64,000 bases of DNA from Hyphomicrobiaceae bacterium. Lineage in GTDB: Bacteria; Pseudomonadota; Alphaproteobacteria; Rhizobiales; Hyphomicrobiaceae. Each line of letters opens with the position of its first letter. The stretch's first letter is position 1. The position numbers were made by a program, and so were the translations under genes. Of the stretch, positions 9,374 through 18,135 are shown piece by piece. The notes beneath the pieces were generated by a model. That model was not told where the DNA came from. It saw only the letters and a list, made by a program, of their open reading frames with translations, and ran no database searches. The stretch covers positions 434,001 through 498,000 of the forward strand of contig JALHMB010000005.1 of the NCBI GenBank assembly GCA_022844275.1, in the 5' to 3' direction.

Positions 9374-9978
9374 GACTTGGCCCCGTCGGTGATCGGACGC
9401 AGCAGGGCTGCGACGGCGTGCAGCAGCGGCGGCAACACGACATCCGCCTTGAAATTTTCGTCGACCGCGCGGCGCCAGAGCAGTCCGTCTGCGATCGTGA
9501 GAAAGGCATCGAGGACAGTCTCGATGTCGAATACAGGGGCGATGCGGCCTTCGTCCTTGAGCTTGGTGAATAGCTCTCGGAATGATGTACGGATGAAGTC
9601 ATCGACCGACTTCTGGATCTCGCCGACCTTTGGATTGCGGGTGGCTTCGATACCGACCTCGATGCACAGGAGGCGACGGTCGAGAGGCTCCTCCAGGAAA
9701 TGGCGGCCGAGATCCGCGAGCGCCTCCATGAAATCGCCGCCGAGAGGCATTGCGGCAAAGCGGCTTGCGAACTCGGCCCGATCACGCTCGCAGATGCCGG
9801 CGATCAGGGCTTCCTTGCTGTTGAAATAGATGTACAGCGCACCCGGGCTGACCTCGGCCTCGCGGCAGATGTCCTGCATGGTCGTGCGGTGAAAGCCGGC
9901 GCGGGCGAAACAGCGTCCCGCGGCGTCGAGAATATGGTCACTGCGCTCTCGCAGTGTCTCGGGACTGAGCTTTGCCAT
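9370..9978 (-). CDS. TetR/AcrR family transcriptional regulator of the efflux operon
   Basis: This 202-residue protein starts with a TetR helix-turn-helix at about residues 8-55: RSDHILDAAGRCFARAGFHRTTMQDI, then AEVSPGALYIYFNSKEAL. The variable C-terminal half is all alpha and is presumed to bind ligand. It is the first gene of the operon it probably represses, because a near-perfect palindrome lies 36-58 bases upstream of its start. An inducer would be a pump substrate. Autorepression together with control of the adaptor and permease is the expected arrangement for this family; it is inferred from position, not shown. Confidence 0.9.
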   Translation of the reverse strand: MAKLSPETLRERSDHILDAAGRCFARAGFHRTTMQDICREAEVSPGALYIYFNSKEALIAGICERDRAEFASRFAAMPLGGDFMEALADLGRHFLEEPLDRRLLCIEVGIEATRNPKVGEIQKSVDDFIRTSFRELFTKLKDEGRIAPVFDIETVLDAFLTIADGLLWRRAVDENFKADVVLPPLLHAVAALLRPITDGAKS

Positions 9979-10013
9979 GTTGGCGATACCGTCTCGTCGT
10001 TGTGCGGCGCACT

Positions 10014-10036
10014 AAAAACGAACGATCGTTCTTTTT
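10014..10036. promoter_or_regulatory. Palindromic TetR-type operator
   Basis: A perfect 12-bp palindrome, GAACGATCGTTC (10020-10031), is flanked by A-tract and T-tract arms (AAAAA on the left, TTTTT on the right), giving 10 of 11 matched pairs over 22 bp. It sits 36-58 bases upstream of the tetR-like start. Operators of AcrR-like repressors have this size and symmetry. Binding by the adjacent regulator is inferred from location. Confidence 0.7.
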
Positions 10037-10039
10037 CAT

Positions 10040-10383
10040 GGCGGAGGCATGGACGTCAAGCGGCATTTTGATGGCTGACGAGACTGTGAGGGGACCGGTA
10101 CTGGAGCGGGCACCGGGCACCGGGCGGCGGGCTGTCGGGTGAGGCGGGTCGTTGGAGTGGGACAGAAGCCAGAGCGGCGGTCAGCGTGCTGCGAGGTGCT
10201 TCGCCACAAAAGTGAAGGGCAGCGGCGGCAGGAGGGCGCCACTGACGGCCTATCCGTGGAGTTTGAAGTGGGCAAGGCCAGTGGCTGTAATTGACGCGCC
10301 ACGCGGAGATTGCCAGATGGAGGCGGCGCCGGCCGCGCAGCGCAATCGCGTTGGCGGGCTAGGCCCTATCGAGGAAGCACACT
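10040..10383. other. Gene-free spacer between efflux operon and glmU
   Basis: This spacer of about 340 bases has no convincing coding frame. It holds the upstream side of the efflux operator region at its left end and, at its right end, a candidate sigma-70 promoter for glmU. A GC-rich stretch with short direct repeats (GGGCACCGGGCACCGGGC near 10108-10125) lies in between. No further gene or RNA is recognised. Confidence 0.5.
10263..10291 (+). promoter_or_regulatory. Candidate sigma-70 promoter of glmU
   Basis: TTGAAG at 10263-10268 and TGTAAT at 10286-10291 are separated by exactly 17 bases, the optimal sigma-70 spacing, about 95 bases upstream of the glmU start. It is a pattern match only. 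Confidence 0.4.
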
Positions 10384-11751
10384 ATGGCCGCACCTCTTCT
10401 GATCGTTGTGCTGGCAGCAGGCCAGGGCACGCGGATGCGCTCCGATATGCCCAAGGTGCTGCACAAGATTGCCGGGCGGTCAATGCTCGGCCATGTGCTC
10501 GATGTGGTACGGGCATTGACGCCGGAGCGGCTGGCGCTGGTTGTCGGACCGGAGATGGAGGATGTGGCAGCCGAAGGCCAGGCGGCGGCTCCGGTCGTCG
10601 AGACATTCATCCAGGCTGAGCGGCGCGGGACGGCCGATGCTGTTCTAGCGGCCGCGGGGGTACTGGCGGCACACAAGGGCGATGTGCTGGTGCTCTACGG
10701 CGATACGCCGCTGATCACGGCGGCGACGCTCAAGCAGATGCACGATGCTTTGGACCAGGGCGCGGGAGTGGCGGTGCTGGGATTCGAGGCCGCAGATCCG
10801 ACGGGCTACGGCCGATTGCTGACAGACGCGAACGGGGAAGTGGTGGCGATCCGCGAGCACGCCGATGCGAGCGACGCAGAGCGGCAGATACGCTTGTGTA
10901 ATTCCGGCGTGATGGCCTTCCGGGTGCGGGATCTGGCGGGATTGCTGCGCCGGGTTGGCACCGACAATGCGAAAGGCGAGCTGTATCTGACCGACGCGAT
11001 AGAGCTAGCGCGAAGTGATGGCTACGCCGCGCGTGTCGTCGTGTGCGATGAGGAAGAGGTGCTGGGCGTCAACGACAGGACGCAATTGGCCGCTGCAGAA
11101 GCGATCTGGCAGCGTCGGCGTCGGCATGAGGCCATGCTTGGCGGAGCAACGCTTGTCGCACCCGAGACCGTCTGGCTGAGCTACGATACCGTGATCGGAC
11201 GCGACGTGCTCATCGAGCCGAATGTGGTCATCGGAGCGGGAGTCACCATTGAGGATGGCGTCACGCTGCACGCGAACTGCTACATGGCCGGCCATGATGA
11301 AAAACGGCGCGACACCGTCATCATCCGCAGGGGCGCGGTCGTTGGTCCTTACGCGCGCATGAGACCCGGCGCCGACATCGGACCTGACGTGCACATCGGC
11401 AATTTCGTCGAGGTGAAGAACGCGACGATCGAGGCTGGCGCCAAAGCAAATCACTTTGCCTACATGGGTGACGCGCGCGTCGGGCCTGGCGCGAACATCG
11501 GCGCGGGTACGATCTTCTGCAACTACGATGGCTTCGAGAAGCACCACACCGACGTGGGAGCCGGTGTTTTCATCGGCTCCAATTCGGCGCTGGTGGCGCC
11601 GGTCAAGATCGGCGACGGCGCGTATGTCGCGGCCGGCAGCACCATAACGAAGGACGTGCCGGCGGATGCGCTTGGTCTCGCGCGAGCGCCGCAGGAAACG
11701 CGCGAGGGCTGGGCGGCGAAGTATCGGGCGCGCCGCCAGCGGCGCAAGTGA
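10384..11751 (+). CDS. glmU: Bifunctional UDP-GlcNAc pyrophosphorylase / glucosamine-1-phosphate N-acetyltransferase
   Basis: This 455-residue enzyme catalyses the last two steps to UDP-N-acetylglucosamine: acetylation of glucosamine-1-phosphate and uridylylation. The N-terminal half is the nucleotidyltransferase with the loop LAAGQGTRMRSDMPKVLHK (residues 8-26). The C-terminal half is a left-handed beta-helix of hexapeptide repeats (about 255-440). It holds the acetyltransferase segment EVKNATIEAGAKANHFAYMGD and GTIFCNYDG, where the conserved lysine and asparagine residues bind substrate and acetyl-CoA. Length matches the family. It is monocistronic here; glmS or glmM, often neighbours, are absent. 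Confidence 0.96.
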   Translation: MAAPLLIVVLAAGQGTRMRSDMPKVLHKIAGRSMLGHVLDVVRALTPERLALVVGPEMEDVAAEGQAAAPVVETFIQAERRGTADAVLAAAGVLAAHKGDVLVLYGDTPLITAATLKQMHDALDQGAGVAVLGFEAADPTGYGRLLTDANGEVVAIREHADASDAERQIRLCNSGVMAFRVRDLAGLLRRVGTDNAKGELYLTDAIELARSDGYAARVVVCDEEEVLGVNDRTQLAAAEAIWQRRRRHEAMLGGATLVAPETVWLSYDTVIGRDVLIEPNVVIGAGVTIEDGVTLHANCYMAGHDEKRRDTVIIRRGAVVGPYARMRPGADIGPDVHIGNFVEVKNATIEAGAKANHFAYMGDARVGPGANIGAGTIFCNYDGFEKHHTDVGAGVFIGSNSALVAPVKIGDGAYVAAGSTITKDVPADALGLARAPQETREGWAAKYRARRQRRK

Positions 11752-11761
11752 TCGTCACTCC

Positions 11762-12046
11762 TCAGCGCAATCTCGCCTGAAGTAGCGCGGTGGCACGGGC
11801 GCGGCCGAAGAGCGCCATGAGCGTGCCGATCAGGCCGCCGACTGCCTGAATGACGAGGATGACGTTCTGGCCGATCTCGTCGGCGAGCTCCGGTGTGATG
11901 CTGATGCCAAGGACCACGCCCACGAGCGGGAGCACCGTGGTGATCGCCGTGAGCAGCGTTCCCCAGATTGTCAACGATTGCCACCAGCCTTTGGCATCGG
12001 AGGTAGTGTCGGGCTTGGTAACGGGAGCATCGGTTGGGCCTGTCAT
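11762..12046 (-). CDS. Holin-like small membrane protein of the GTA/phage remnant
   Basis: This 94-residue protein has a polar N-terminus, two hydrophobic helices (about 29-50 and 60-85, the second rich in Gly and Val) and a short basic tail, which is the size and topology of phage holins. It lies nine bases downstream of a two-domain lysin, on the same strand, the usual lysin/holin pairing. No family motif is diagnostic, so the holin call comes from topology and context. It ends 10 bases from the end of glmU (convergent). Confidence 0.55.
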   Translation of the reverse strand: MTGPTDAPVTKPDTTSDAKGWWQSLTIWGTLLTAITTVLPLVGVVLGISITPELADEIGQNVILVIQAVGGLIGTLMALFGRARATALLQARLR

Positions 12047-12055
12047 ATAAGGGCT

Positions 12056-13054
12056 CTACTCGGTTGATGAAGGATCGTTGGCTGGTGGGATGAGGCTGGC
12101 GGCGGCGGTGAAGGTGGCGTCAATGCGGCGAAGCCAGCCGCGACCGAAGCGCCAGAAGTGGGGAAGTGCGCGGTAGCGTTTTCGTCGAATGGCGGCGTAG
12201 CGTGCGAGCGCCAGGCGTGGATCTGCAGTACGGGCAGCGCCGAGCGTCATGGGGCCGATCTCGCCATCGATCTCGACGCCGAGGGCCTCCTGAAGAAAGC
12301 GCGCAGCCGCGCCGACGCCGTGGTTGACGCCGGCATCGAAGTGCATGAGGGCCAAAGAGGGCCTCAGCGCCGGGCAGCGCGCGGGCTGCCAGTAGCGTGT
12401 CTCGTAGATGCTGCGTACGAGCGGGTCGGGGATGCCGCGAAGATCCGCTTTCAGCTCGGCGAGATTGGCCGACGTGACCTCGATGCCGCGTTCGCGCGCG
12501 TAGACGGCGAGCGTGATGCCCTTGTTCGTCGGGCCGCCAGGATCGTGCGGATCGTCAGTCCAGCCGCCTTCCATCGCGAGCACGTGGTTGAGCGCGAGCT
12601 CGAATTTGTGGTCGCCAGCGCGTGTGGTCTGCTGCGCTCCGGGCATTTGGAACCCGAGCACAAATCTGCGTTCGAAAGGTGCGACGGTGACGGCATTGGA
12701 CTGATTGCCACCAAGAATTAGGACGTGCGTCGTGGTCATGCCGACGAGGAAACCGACATGACCAAGTGCCGGATCGTTGCCGCGGCTGAGCACGGCGATC
12801 GCGCCGATCTCGGGTGCATCGGTCGGAGCGCCCCAGTCTAGATAAGAGCGGGCGCGAAGCGATCGCGTGCTGGTGACACCGGCGCGCTCGAGACAGGCGC
12901 CGACAAAGGCAGCGCACCACGCGGTTTCGTCGCCTTGATCCGGATGGCCGAGCTCGTCGAACATCGCGACGATGCGCGGATTGTGCGCGGCTCCAGAAAG
13001 TTCCGGTTGGCCAAGCTCGCGCCAGGCCTCGGCCATCCAGGATGGCTGCTGCAT
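12056..13054 (-). CDS. Two-domain phage-type lysin (TIGR02594/CHAP-like plus GH108 muramidase)
   Basis: The protein has 332 residues. The N-terminal ~140 residues resemble TIGR02594/NlpC-CHAP-like peptidases, with a probable catalytic C47 in TAWCAAFVGACL and H99 in ALGHVGFLVG. The C-terminal half from about residue 150 is a glycosyl hydrolase 108 (ZliS-type) muramidase with catalytic-type E162 in MEGGWTDDPHDPGG followed by PTNKGIT, and then a peptidoglycan-binding-3-like C-terminal part. Two different cell-wall cleaving activities are therefore predicted in one chain. It lies between the truncated GTA tail protein (20-base gap) and the holin-like gene, consistent with a lysis module. No signal peptide is seen. 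Confidence 0.8.
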   Translation of the reverse strand: MQQPSWMAEAWRELGQPELSGAAHNPRIVAMFDELGHPDQGDETAWCAAFVGACLERAGVTSTRSLRARSYLDWGAPTDAPEIGAIAVLSRGNDPALGHVGFLVGMTTTHVLILGGNQSNAVTVAPFERRFVLGFQMPGAQQTTRAGDHKFELALNHVLAMEGGWTDDPHDPGGPTNKGITLAVYARERGIEVTSANLAELKADLRGIPDPLVRSIYETRYWQPARCPALRPSLALMHFDAGVNHGVGAAARFLQEALGVEIDGEIGPMTLGAARTADPRLALARYAAIRRKRYRALPHFWRFGRGWLRRIDATFTAAASLIPPANDPSSTE

Positions 13055-13074
13055 GAAGAACTCCCTTGCGCAGG

Positions 13075-15849
13075 CTAGAGAAGCGCGGTGGAAGGCGTAC
13101 CGCGGCCGTAGATCGCGCCGAGCTGGCAGATGCGGACGGCGATCGCGTCCGGCTGTGTGCCGAAATCGGCGATCTGTTCAGTGGTCGAGTAGAGAACTGA
13201 GGGGCTTGATGCGGAGAGCGTGCGTACTGTGGCGTCGCCGTAGAGCACGTCGATTTCGTAATGCTCGCTGGCTTCGCCGAGCGGCACTTCCGCACTCTCC
13301 CAACTGTCGCCGCCCATGCGCGTACGGCGTATCCAACTTATATGGAGGCCGTCGTTATCGCGGCGAGCCCGAATGTGAACCGGAGCAAACGGCCGATGGC
13401 CGATGCCGCCGAAGGCGTGGGTGATCGTGTCGTAGGATGGTGCGCCGAGATCGCGGTTCGATGGTCCGAAGCGCCAGTTGAGCGGCAAGCCCACCTCGTC
13501 GGGTGCGAGATCCAGCTTGGTGAGGGCAGTATCGAGAAGCACGAAGCGTGCGCCTGCGGGCAAGAGTGGGCTGATCATGCCTTCCGTGCCCTGCTGCCCG
13601 CGGATGAGGGTCGTGAGTGCGTAGGTGGAAGGCGCGACGAGCGTGGCTTCGCGGAACTGCACGATCTCCCAGCGGCCAGGAGCGTGCTCGATGGCGGCGG
13701 CATTGGAGCCGGAGAGAAGCGCGAGATCAGTGACGGAAGTGAGCGCACCGAAATCGAGGCGGACGTGTAGCGTCGCGGCTTTGTCGGAGCGGCTCGACGG
13801 ACGGGAGGGGAAGTCGTCGAGCGTCACGCCGATGGTGGCTGGCTCAGTAGGAAGCGCGCGCAACGTGAAGCCCGAGGTGTCGGGCGAGGAGTAAAGCGCG
13901 ATGGCGCCGGGCCACGGCCGCATCATCGCCGCGAAGTAACCCGCATCGGGTGATTCGTTGCCGAGTAGTAACGGCAGATCGAGGAACACGGCCGATGGCT
14001 GGCCGGGGAGAGTCACTCGCGGAGGGTCTGCGTCGCGTGGTGCTGCGGCGACGGGCGTATAAACATCCGGCTCGATGCGGATCGCGTCGATCTCGCGCGC
14101 GCCGTGGTCGCCGATCTCGGTAATGCGGAAGAGGCGCGGATGGCCTGGGCCATCGATCGTGACGACATCGCCCGGCTCGAGTGCGATGCGGCTCGGTGGC
14201 AACGCGAACTGAGCTTTCTCGCGTGCGGCCCACGTCTCGAAGAGCCAGCTCTCGGCAATCTGTGCGGCTTGATCGGCCTCCATGACGATGGCCAACTCGG
14301 CGAGTGAGACGCGGCCGCTGGCGCCGACGAGCCGGCGTGCCTCAGCGACGGCGCGGCGATAGTCGCGTTCCGATGAGGCATAGGAAATTCGCGCGCACGC
14401 AGGGAGATCTGTCTCTTGCGCGCGGGCGAGACTGATGAGCTCGGCTGCGGCGCCGGCGATCAGCGTGAGCGCGGGCGGATCGATGCCACGATGACGGAAG
14501 ACGATCCGACCTTCGCTCTCGATCGCGTCGAAGAAATAGGCGAGTTCGAGGGGCTGCAGCGCCTCGCGTGCCGACATGACCTGGTCGATGACGTAGCCGG
14601 TGACGACACCTGCCAGCTCGCCGACGTCCAGTCGCTCGAAGCCCTGTGCGCGTAGAATGTCGGTTACGACGGCGCCGAGCGGCTGGCTGGCAATGCGGCC
14701 ATTGAGCCAATGACCGTACCGCCAATTCTCGCCATCGCCCCAGGCGAGGCGGTTGTTGGGAAATGCGGGATGGGGCCGCGCATCCCAGGCATAGACGTAG
14801 ATGTGATCGAGGTCGACCATCGGCGCGCCATAGAGGTCGGAGGTCGGATTGGCGTTCTCGATGTAACCGGGGTGCGCGGGATCGAGGCCTTCGATCACCG
14901 CCTGGAGATAAAGACGCTGAATGAGATCGTCGCGCGTACCCGTGGAGAAGTAGGGACGCGCACTCTCGTTGCTCTTGGGATCAACGAAGACGTTCGGTTG
15001 GTTCGCGCCCTTGTCGATGGCCGGACAGCCGACTTCCGTAAGCCAGAATGGCTTGGATTTGGGAACCCATGCGGTTGGCGTCGGGTTTTCGATCCCGCCG
15101 GGGCGGTCGTAATGCGCGTTCTCCCACCAGGTGCGGATGTCCTTGAAGCGGAAGACCCAGGGTTTGCCGGCTTCGCCGTCCGTGATGGGTGTGCGGAGCT
15201 GGATCTCGCGATCCTCATCGCTGGTGTAGTACCAGTCGTAGCCCTCGCCGCCGCGGAGATTGGATTTCAGATAGCGGAGATCGTGCAGGACAAGCTGGCC
15301 GGCCTGCCAGTCGGCGTGATCGCGGCCGTCGCGCCAATCGGCAAGCGGCCAGTAGGTGTCGACGCCGATGGCGTCGATATCGGATGAGGCCCACAACAGA
15401 TCGAGATGGAAGAACACGTCGCCGCTGCCATCTTGCGGATGATGGCCGAAGTATTCCGACCAGTCGGCGCCGTAGGTGAGCTTCGTTGTCGGACCGAGGA
15501 TTGCGCGCACATCCGCGGCGAGATCGGCAAGGGCAGCGACGAAGGGATAGCTCGCGGCGGCATCGCGCGATTGGGTGAGACCGCGCAGCTCCGAGCAGAG
15601 AATGAAGCCATCGACGCCACCGGCCGCAGCCGCAAGATGCGCGTAGTGCAGGATCATGCGGCGGAAAGACCATTCGGCGGGGCCTGAGTAGTTGATCTGC
15701 AGCCCGTTGATGGAGAAGTCATTGGGTTGAGCCGAGCCGACGAATGTCGCGATCTGGCTTGCGGCGGCACCGGACTTGTCCGGAGTGCCCGTGATCATGG
15801 GCGCGGGATGAACCGTGATGCGGCCGTTCGTTCGGCGCATGGACAGCAA
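13075..15849 (-). pseudogene. GTA host-specificity/tail protein (gp15-like), N-terminally truncated
   Basis: The open frame codes for 924 residues and matches the GTA gp15 family: a TIM-barrel-like glycosidase domain (about 20-330, with YGADWSEYFGHHPQDGSGD and FWLTEVGCPA) followed by the phage-tail-3-type beta domains. Intact GTA gp15 proteins are about 1,300 residues, so roughly the first third is missing. The first ~10 residues (MLSMRRTNGR) are an out-of-frame reading of terminase sequence, and true homology begins at about ITVHPAPMITGTPDK. It is therefore the 3' part of a gene left by a deletion, although its own frame is undamaged over 2.7 kb. Lysin and holin-like genes follow directly. 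Confidence 0.75.
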
Positions 15850-16042
15850 GGAGGCCGGAGACGCCCTCGATCATGACGCTGCGCACCTGTGCGATGGTGA
15901 GGCCGATGAGAGCGATGCGGCGTGCCGGCGCGTCGTCGCCGATGTCCAGACCAAGAGCGCGGGCGCGGACCCATTCGGCACCGGCGCGGGTTTTGCCCGA
16001 TCCGCGGCCGCCGAGACTGAGCCAAGTCCGACGCTCTTCACA
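15821..16042 (-). pseudogene. GTA terminase large subunit fragment
   Basis: Read from about 16036 on the minus strand, the frame gives RRTWLSLGGRGSGKTRAGAE and then WVRA. This contains the terminase Walker A motif GGRGSGKT and continues to IALIGLTIAQVRSVMIEGVS and GLLAV, a typical GTA/phage TerL ATPase start. The fragment is about 70 codons. It lacks its N-terminus (a TAG lies at 16043-16045) and everything after ERP at about 15821. There the sequence switches, in another frame, to the gp15-like tail protein. Terminase, portal, capsid and most tail genes that normally separate these two in a GTA cluster are gone. Confidence 0.75.
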
Positions 16043-16340
16043 CTATACTCAATTTGTACCAAACTATCGTTGCGGTGTCAATAAATAATTCAGTAAAATA
16101 TTGCGGATTTTTAATATAATTCCGTTAGCATCAAGTAATCCTGCAAGATCAACTTGCCAGTCTCTCATCTCACGCAGCGTGCGGGGATAAATTATTGCAA
16201 GGTCTCAGGCGCCAGTTATGAGGCGCTGTTAGTTCATCTTGAGCGCATTCTGTTCACCATTCGGCAATCACTGACGGCGAATTAAGCGATGATTCAACAT
16301 TCTCGTATTTCATGCGGTGTGATCCTTGAAGGCGTGAATC
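16043..16340. other. AT-rich intergenic island upstream of the TadE-like genes
   Basis: About 300 bases of noticeably lower GC than the surroundings, with runs such as AATAAATAATTCAG and TTTTTAATATAATT. No coding frame is convincing. It contains a candidate CtrA-like site (16282-16298) and a 14-base sequence (16069-16082) that recurs with one mismatch at 18894-18907. It also marks the right edge of the GTA relic. Confidence 0.5.
16282..16298 (+). promoter_or_regulatory. Candidate CtrA-like binding site
   Basis: TTAA, seven bases, then TTCAAC resembles the alphaproteobacterial CtrA consensus TTAA-N7-TTAAC with one inserted/changed base. It lies 43 bases before the first TadE-like gene. CtrA often controls pilus genes in this class. 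Weak pattern match. Confidence 0.25.
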
Positions 16341-16916
16341 GTGAGGCGTTCGCCGATGCAGCCACGTACCGACGCATCTCCGGGCCGCCGTTGGTCGCTG
16401 CCGCGGCGTTGGCGTCGCGATGAAAGCGGCACGACGGCCATCGAATTCGCGTTCGTGGCCGGGCCCTTCCTGATGCTGCTCTTCGGCATCATGGGCGTGG
16501 GCCTCTTCTTCTTCACGACTTTCTCGCTCGAGAATGCGGTCGAGCGCACAGGGCGTCTGATCCGAACAGGCCAGGTTCAGCAAGGCGGCATGAACGGGCA
16601 GCAGTTCAAGGAGAAAGTCTGCGAGCTGACGCCAGGGTTCGTCGATTGCGTGAGCAAGCTGCGCGTCAACGTTCTGAACTTTCCGGATTCCGAGGCCATC
16701 GGGCCCTCAACGATGGCGCAGTGCCTCGATGCCGACGGCAATCTCAGCGACGTGACCTCGTTCGAGCCGGGTGCGGCTGATCAGGTCGTGCTGATCTGGG
16801 TCTGCTACGAGTGGAGCCTCGCCTCGGGGATTCCGTATCTTAATCTCGGCAACATGGGTAATGGCTCGCGCCTGATCCAAGCCGCGACCACGTTCCGGAC
16901 AGAGCCGTTCAACTGA
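16341..16916 (+). CDS. TadE/TadG-like pilus assembly protein (first of a pair)
   Basis: The protein has 191 residues. After a basic N-terminus (RRWRRDESG) comes the TadE signature TTAIEFAFVAGPFLMLLFGI, with the glutamate of pseudopilin-like proteins, and then a hydrophobic helix (about 31-62) and an exported domain with three cysteines (residues about 89, 97 and 157). TadE-like minor pseudopilins take part in assembling Flp/Tad pili. The start shown is GTG; an ATG five codons later (16356) is equally possible. The second copy follows after 12 bases. The prepilin peptidase and secretion ATPase genes of a Tad locus are not nearby. Confidence 0.8.
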   Translation: MRRSPMQPRTDASPGRRWSLPRRWRRDESGTTAIEFAFVAGPFLMLLFGIMGVGLFFFTTFSLENAVERTGRLIRTGQVQQGGMNGQQFKEKVCELTPGFVDCVSKLRVNVLNFPDSEAIGPSTMAQCLDADGNLSDVTSFEPGAADQVVLIWVCYEWSLASGIPYLNLGNMGNGSRLIQAATTFRTEPFN

Positions 16917-16928
16917 GAGTGCCGCACC

Positions 16929-17558
16929 ATGAGGAACCTCGTGACACGAATCCGGAGGTGGGGCCGCCCGGGCCTATTGGCCCGGATGCGTCGCGATACG
17001 CGCGGCGTCGCGGCAGTCGAGTTCGGCTTCATCGTGCCGATCATGTTCTTCCTGTTCGTCGGCACGATCGAGTTCAGCCAGGCACTGACCGTTGACCGAC
17101 GCCTTACTCTGGCAGCGAGTTCGACGGCCGATCTCATCGCGCGCGCGCCGAACTCTGGCCTGACGCCTGAGCAGGTGGATCGTGATCTCAGGATCGTCGA
17201 GCAGCTCATCGCGCCATACGAGATCCAGCGCCTCTACGTGAAGGTGATGAGCATCATTGCGGCGGGCACGCCCGGCAATCCGAACGTTCTGATCTACACG
17301 GTCGACTGGTCGCGCGATAACAATGCCGGCACGCCCCATCCGCGCGGTGAGCAGTATCACGAAATTCCGGAAGGTCTTCTCGTCGCGGGCGAGAGCGTGA
17401 TCGTGTCCGAGGCGACGTACAACTACACACCGCTGATCTTCAACTACTTCATCGAGTCGGCATTCAATATGACCGAGCGCTTCTTTCTGAAGCCGCGCAA
17501 CTCGAGCTGCGTGCACTTGCGCCCGATCAACTGCGTCACCGGCGGCACGATGTCTTGA
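16929..17558 (+). CDS. TadE/TadG-like pilus assembly protein (second of a pair)
   Basis: The protein has 209 residues and the same architecture as its neighbour: arginine-rich start, RDTRGVAAVEFGFIVPIMFF (TadE signature with conserved E), one membrane helix (about 28-52), then a periplasmic domain. Two cysteines near the C-terminus (CVHL and NCVTGG) could form a disulfide. The gene is probably cotranscribed with the upstream copy. Alphaproteobacteria frequently carry such TadE/TadF-like pairs away from the main tad cluster. The specific role is unknown. It is convergent with rpsI and shares the terminator region at 17593-17619. Confidence 0.8.
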   Translation: MRNLVTRIRRWGRPGLLARMRRDTRGVAAVEFGFIVPIMFFLFVGTIEFSQALTVDRRLTLAASSTADLIARAPNSGLTPEQVDRDLRIVEQLIAPYEIQRLYVKVMSIIAAGTPGNPNVLIYTVDWSRDNNAGTPHPRGEQYHEIPEGLLVAGESVIVSEATYNYTPLIFNYFIESAFNMTERFFLKPRNSSCVHLRPINCVTGGTMS

Positions 17559-17592
17559 CGCCGCGTCCCGGTAGTTCGCCACGAAAACAAAA

Positions 17593-17619
17593 CGGCCCGC
17601 CGAACCAATCGGCGGGCCG
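17593..17619 (-). terminator. Rho-independent terminator of rplM-rpsI
   Basis: An 11-bp perfect inverted repeat (CGGCCCGCCGA / TCGGCGGGCCG) with a 5-base loop lies 30 bases beyond the rpsI stop. On the minus strand it is followed by a T-rich run (GTTTTGTTTTCG). It may also serve the convergent TadE-like gene. Confidence 0.8.
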
Positions 17620-17648
17620 CTCCATTTCCAATCGTGCGCGCGTTCCGA

Positions 17649-18131
17649 TCAGCGCTTCGAGAACTGGAAGCTGCGGCGGGCCTTGGCTTTGCCGTACTTC
17701 TTGCGTTCGACGATGCGGCTGTCGCGGGTCAGGAAGCCACCCTTCTTGAGAACCGTGCGAAGCTCGGGCTCGTAGTAGGTGAGGGCCTTCGAGAGCCCGT
17801 GACGGACGGCGCCAGCCTGACCGGAAAGGCCACCGCCGGTCACCGTTGCACGAATGTCGTACTGATCCATGCGCTCGGCGGCGACGAGCGGCTGCCTCAG
17901 GATCATCTGCAGGACCGGACGAGCAAAGTATGTCGTCACGTCCTTGTCGTTGATCGTGACCTTGCCGACCCCGCGGGAGATCCACACGCGGGCAATGGCG
18001 TTCTTGCGCTTGCCGGTCGCGTAGGCACGGCCCTGGGCGTCGAGCTTCTGGACGTGCAGCGGTGCAGCGGCATCAGCAGTCTGGCCGGTGAGGTTCCCGA
18101 GGTCCTCGAGAGACTTGGCATCTGCGGTCAT
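17649..18131 (-). CDS. rpsI: 30S ribosomal protein S9
   Basis: The 160-residue protein has the universal S9 core: [18 protein letters not shown] at about 37-54, the [19 protein letters not shown] segment, and the C-terminal basic tail ending FQFSKR that reaches the ribosomal P site. An acidic N-terminal extension of ~35 residues is common in alphaproteobacteria. The start at 18131 (MTADAKS) gives the family's usual length; upstream codons are in-frame readthrough of rplM antisense space. It follows rplM after four bases and ends in a strong terminator. Confidence 0.96.
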   Translation of the reverse strand: MTADAKSLEDLGNLTGQTADAAAPLHVQKLDAQGRAYATGKRKNAIARVWISRGVGKVTINDKDVTTYFARPVLQMILRQPLVAAERMDQYDIRATVTGGGLSGQAGAVRHGLSKALTYYEPELRTVLKKGGFLTRDSRIVERKKYGKAKARRSFQFSKR

Positions 18132-18135
18132 GGCG

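Noticed and set aside
11762-16042. Functional prophage or complete GTA cluster
   Set aside because: Only lysis genes, a truncated tail gene and a terminase scrap are present. There is no integrase, portal, capsid, protease or att site.
16036-16048. TAGTGTGA next to the terminase fragment, matching the first eight bases of the 167-bp repeat
   Set aside because: Eight bases are expected to recur by chance in a 64-kb window read on both strands, and the match does not extend.
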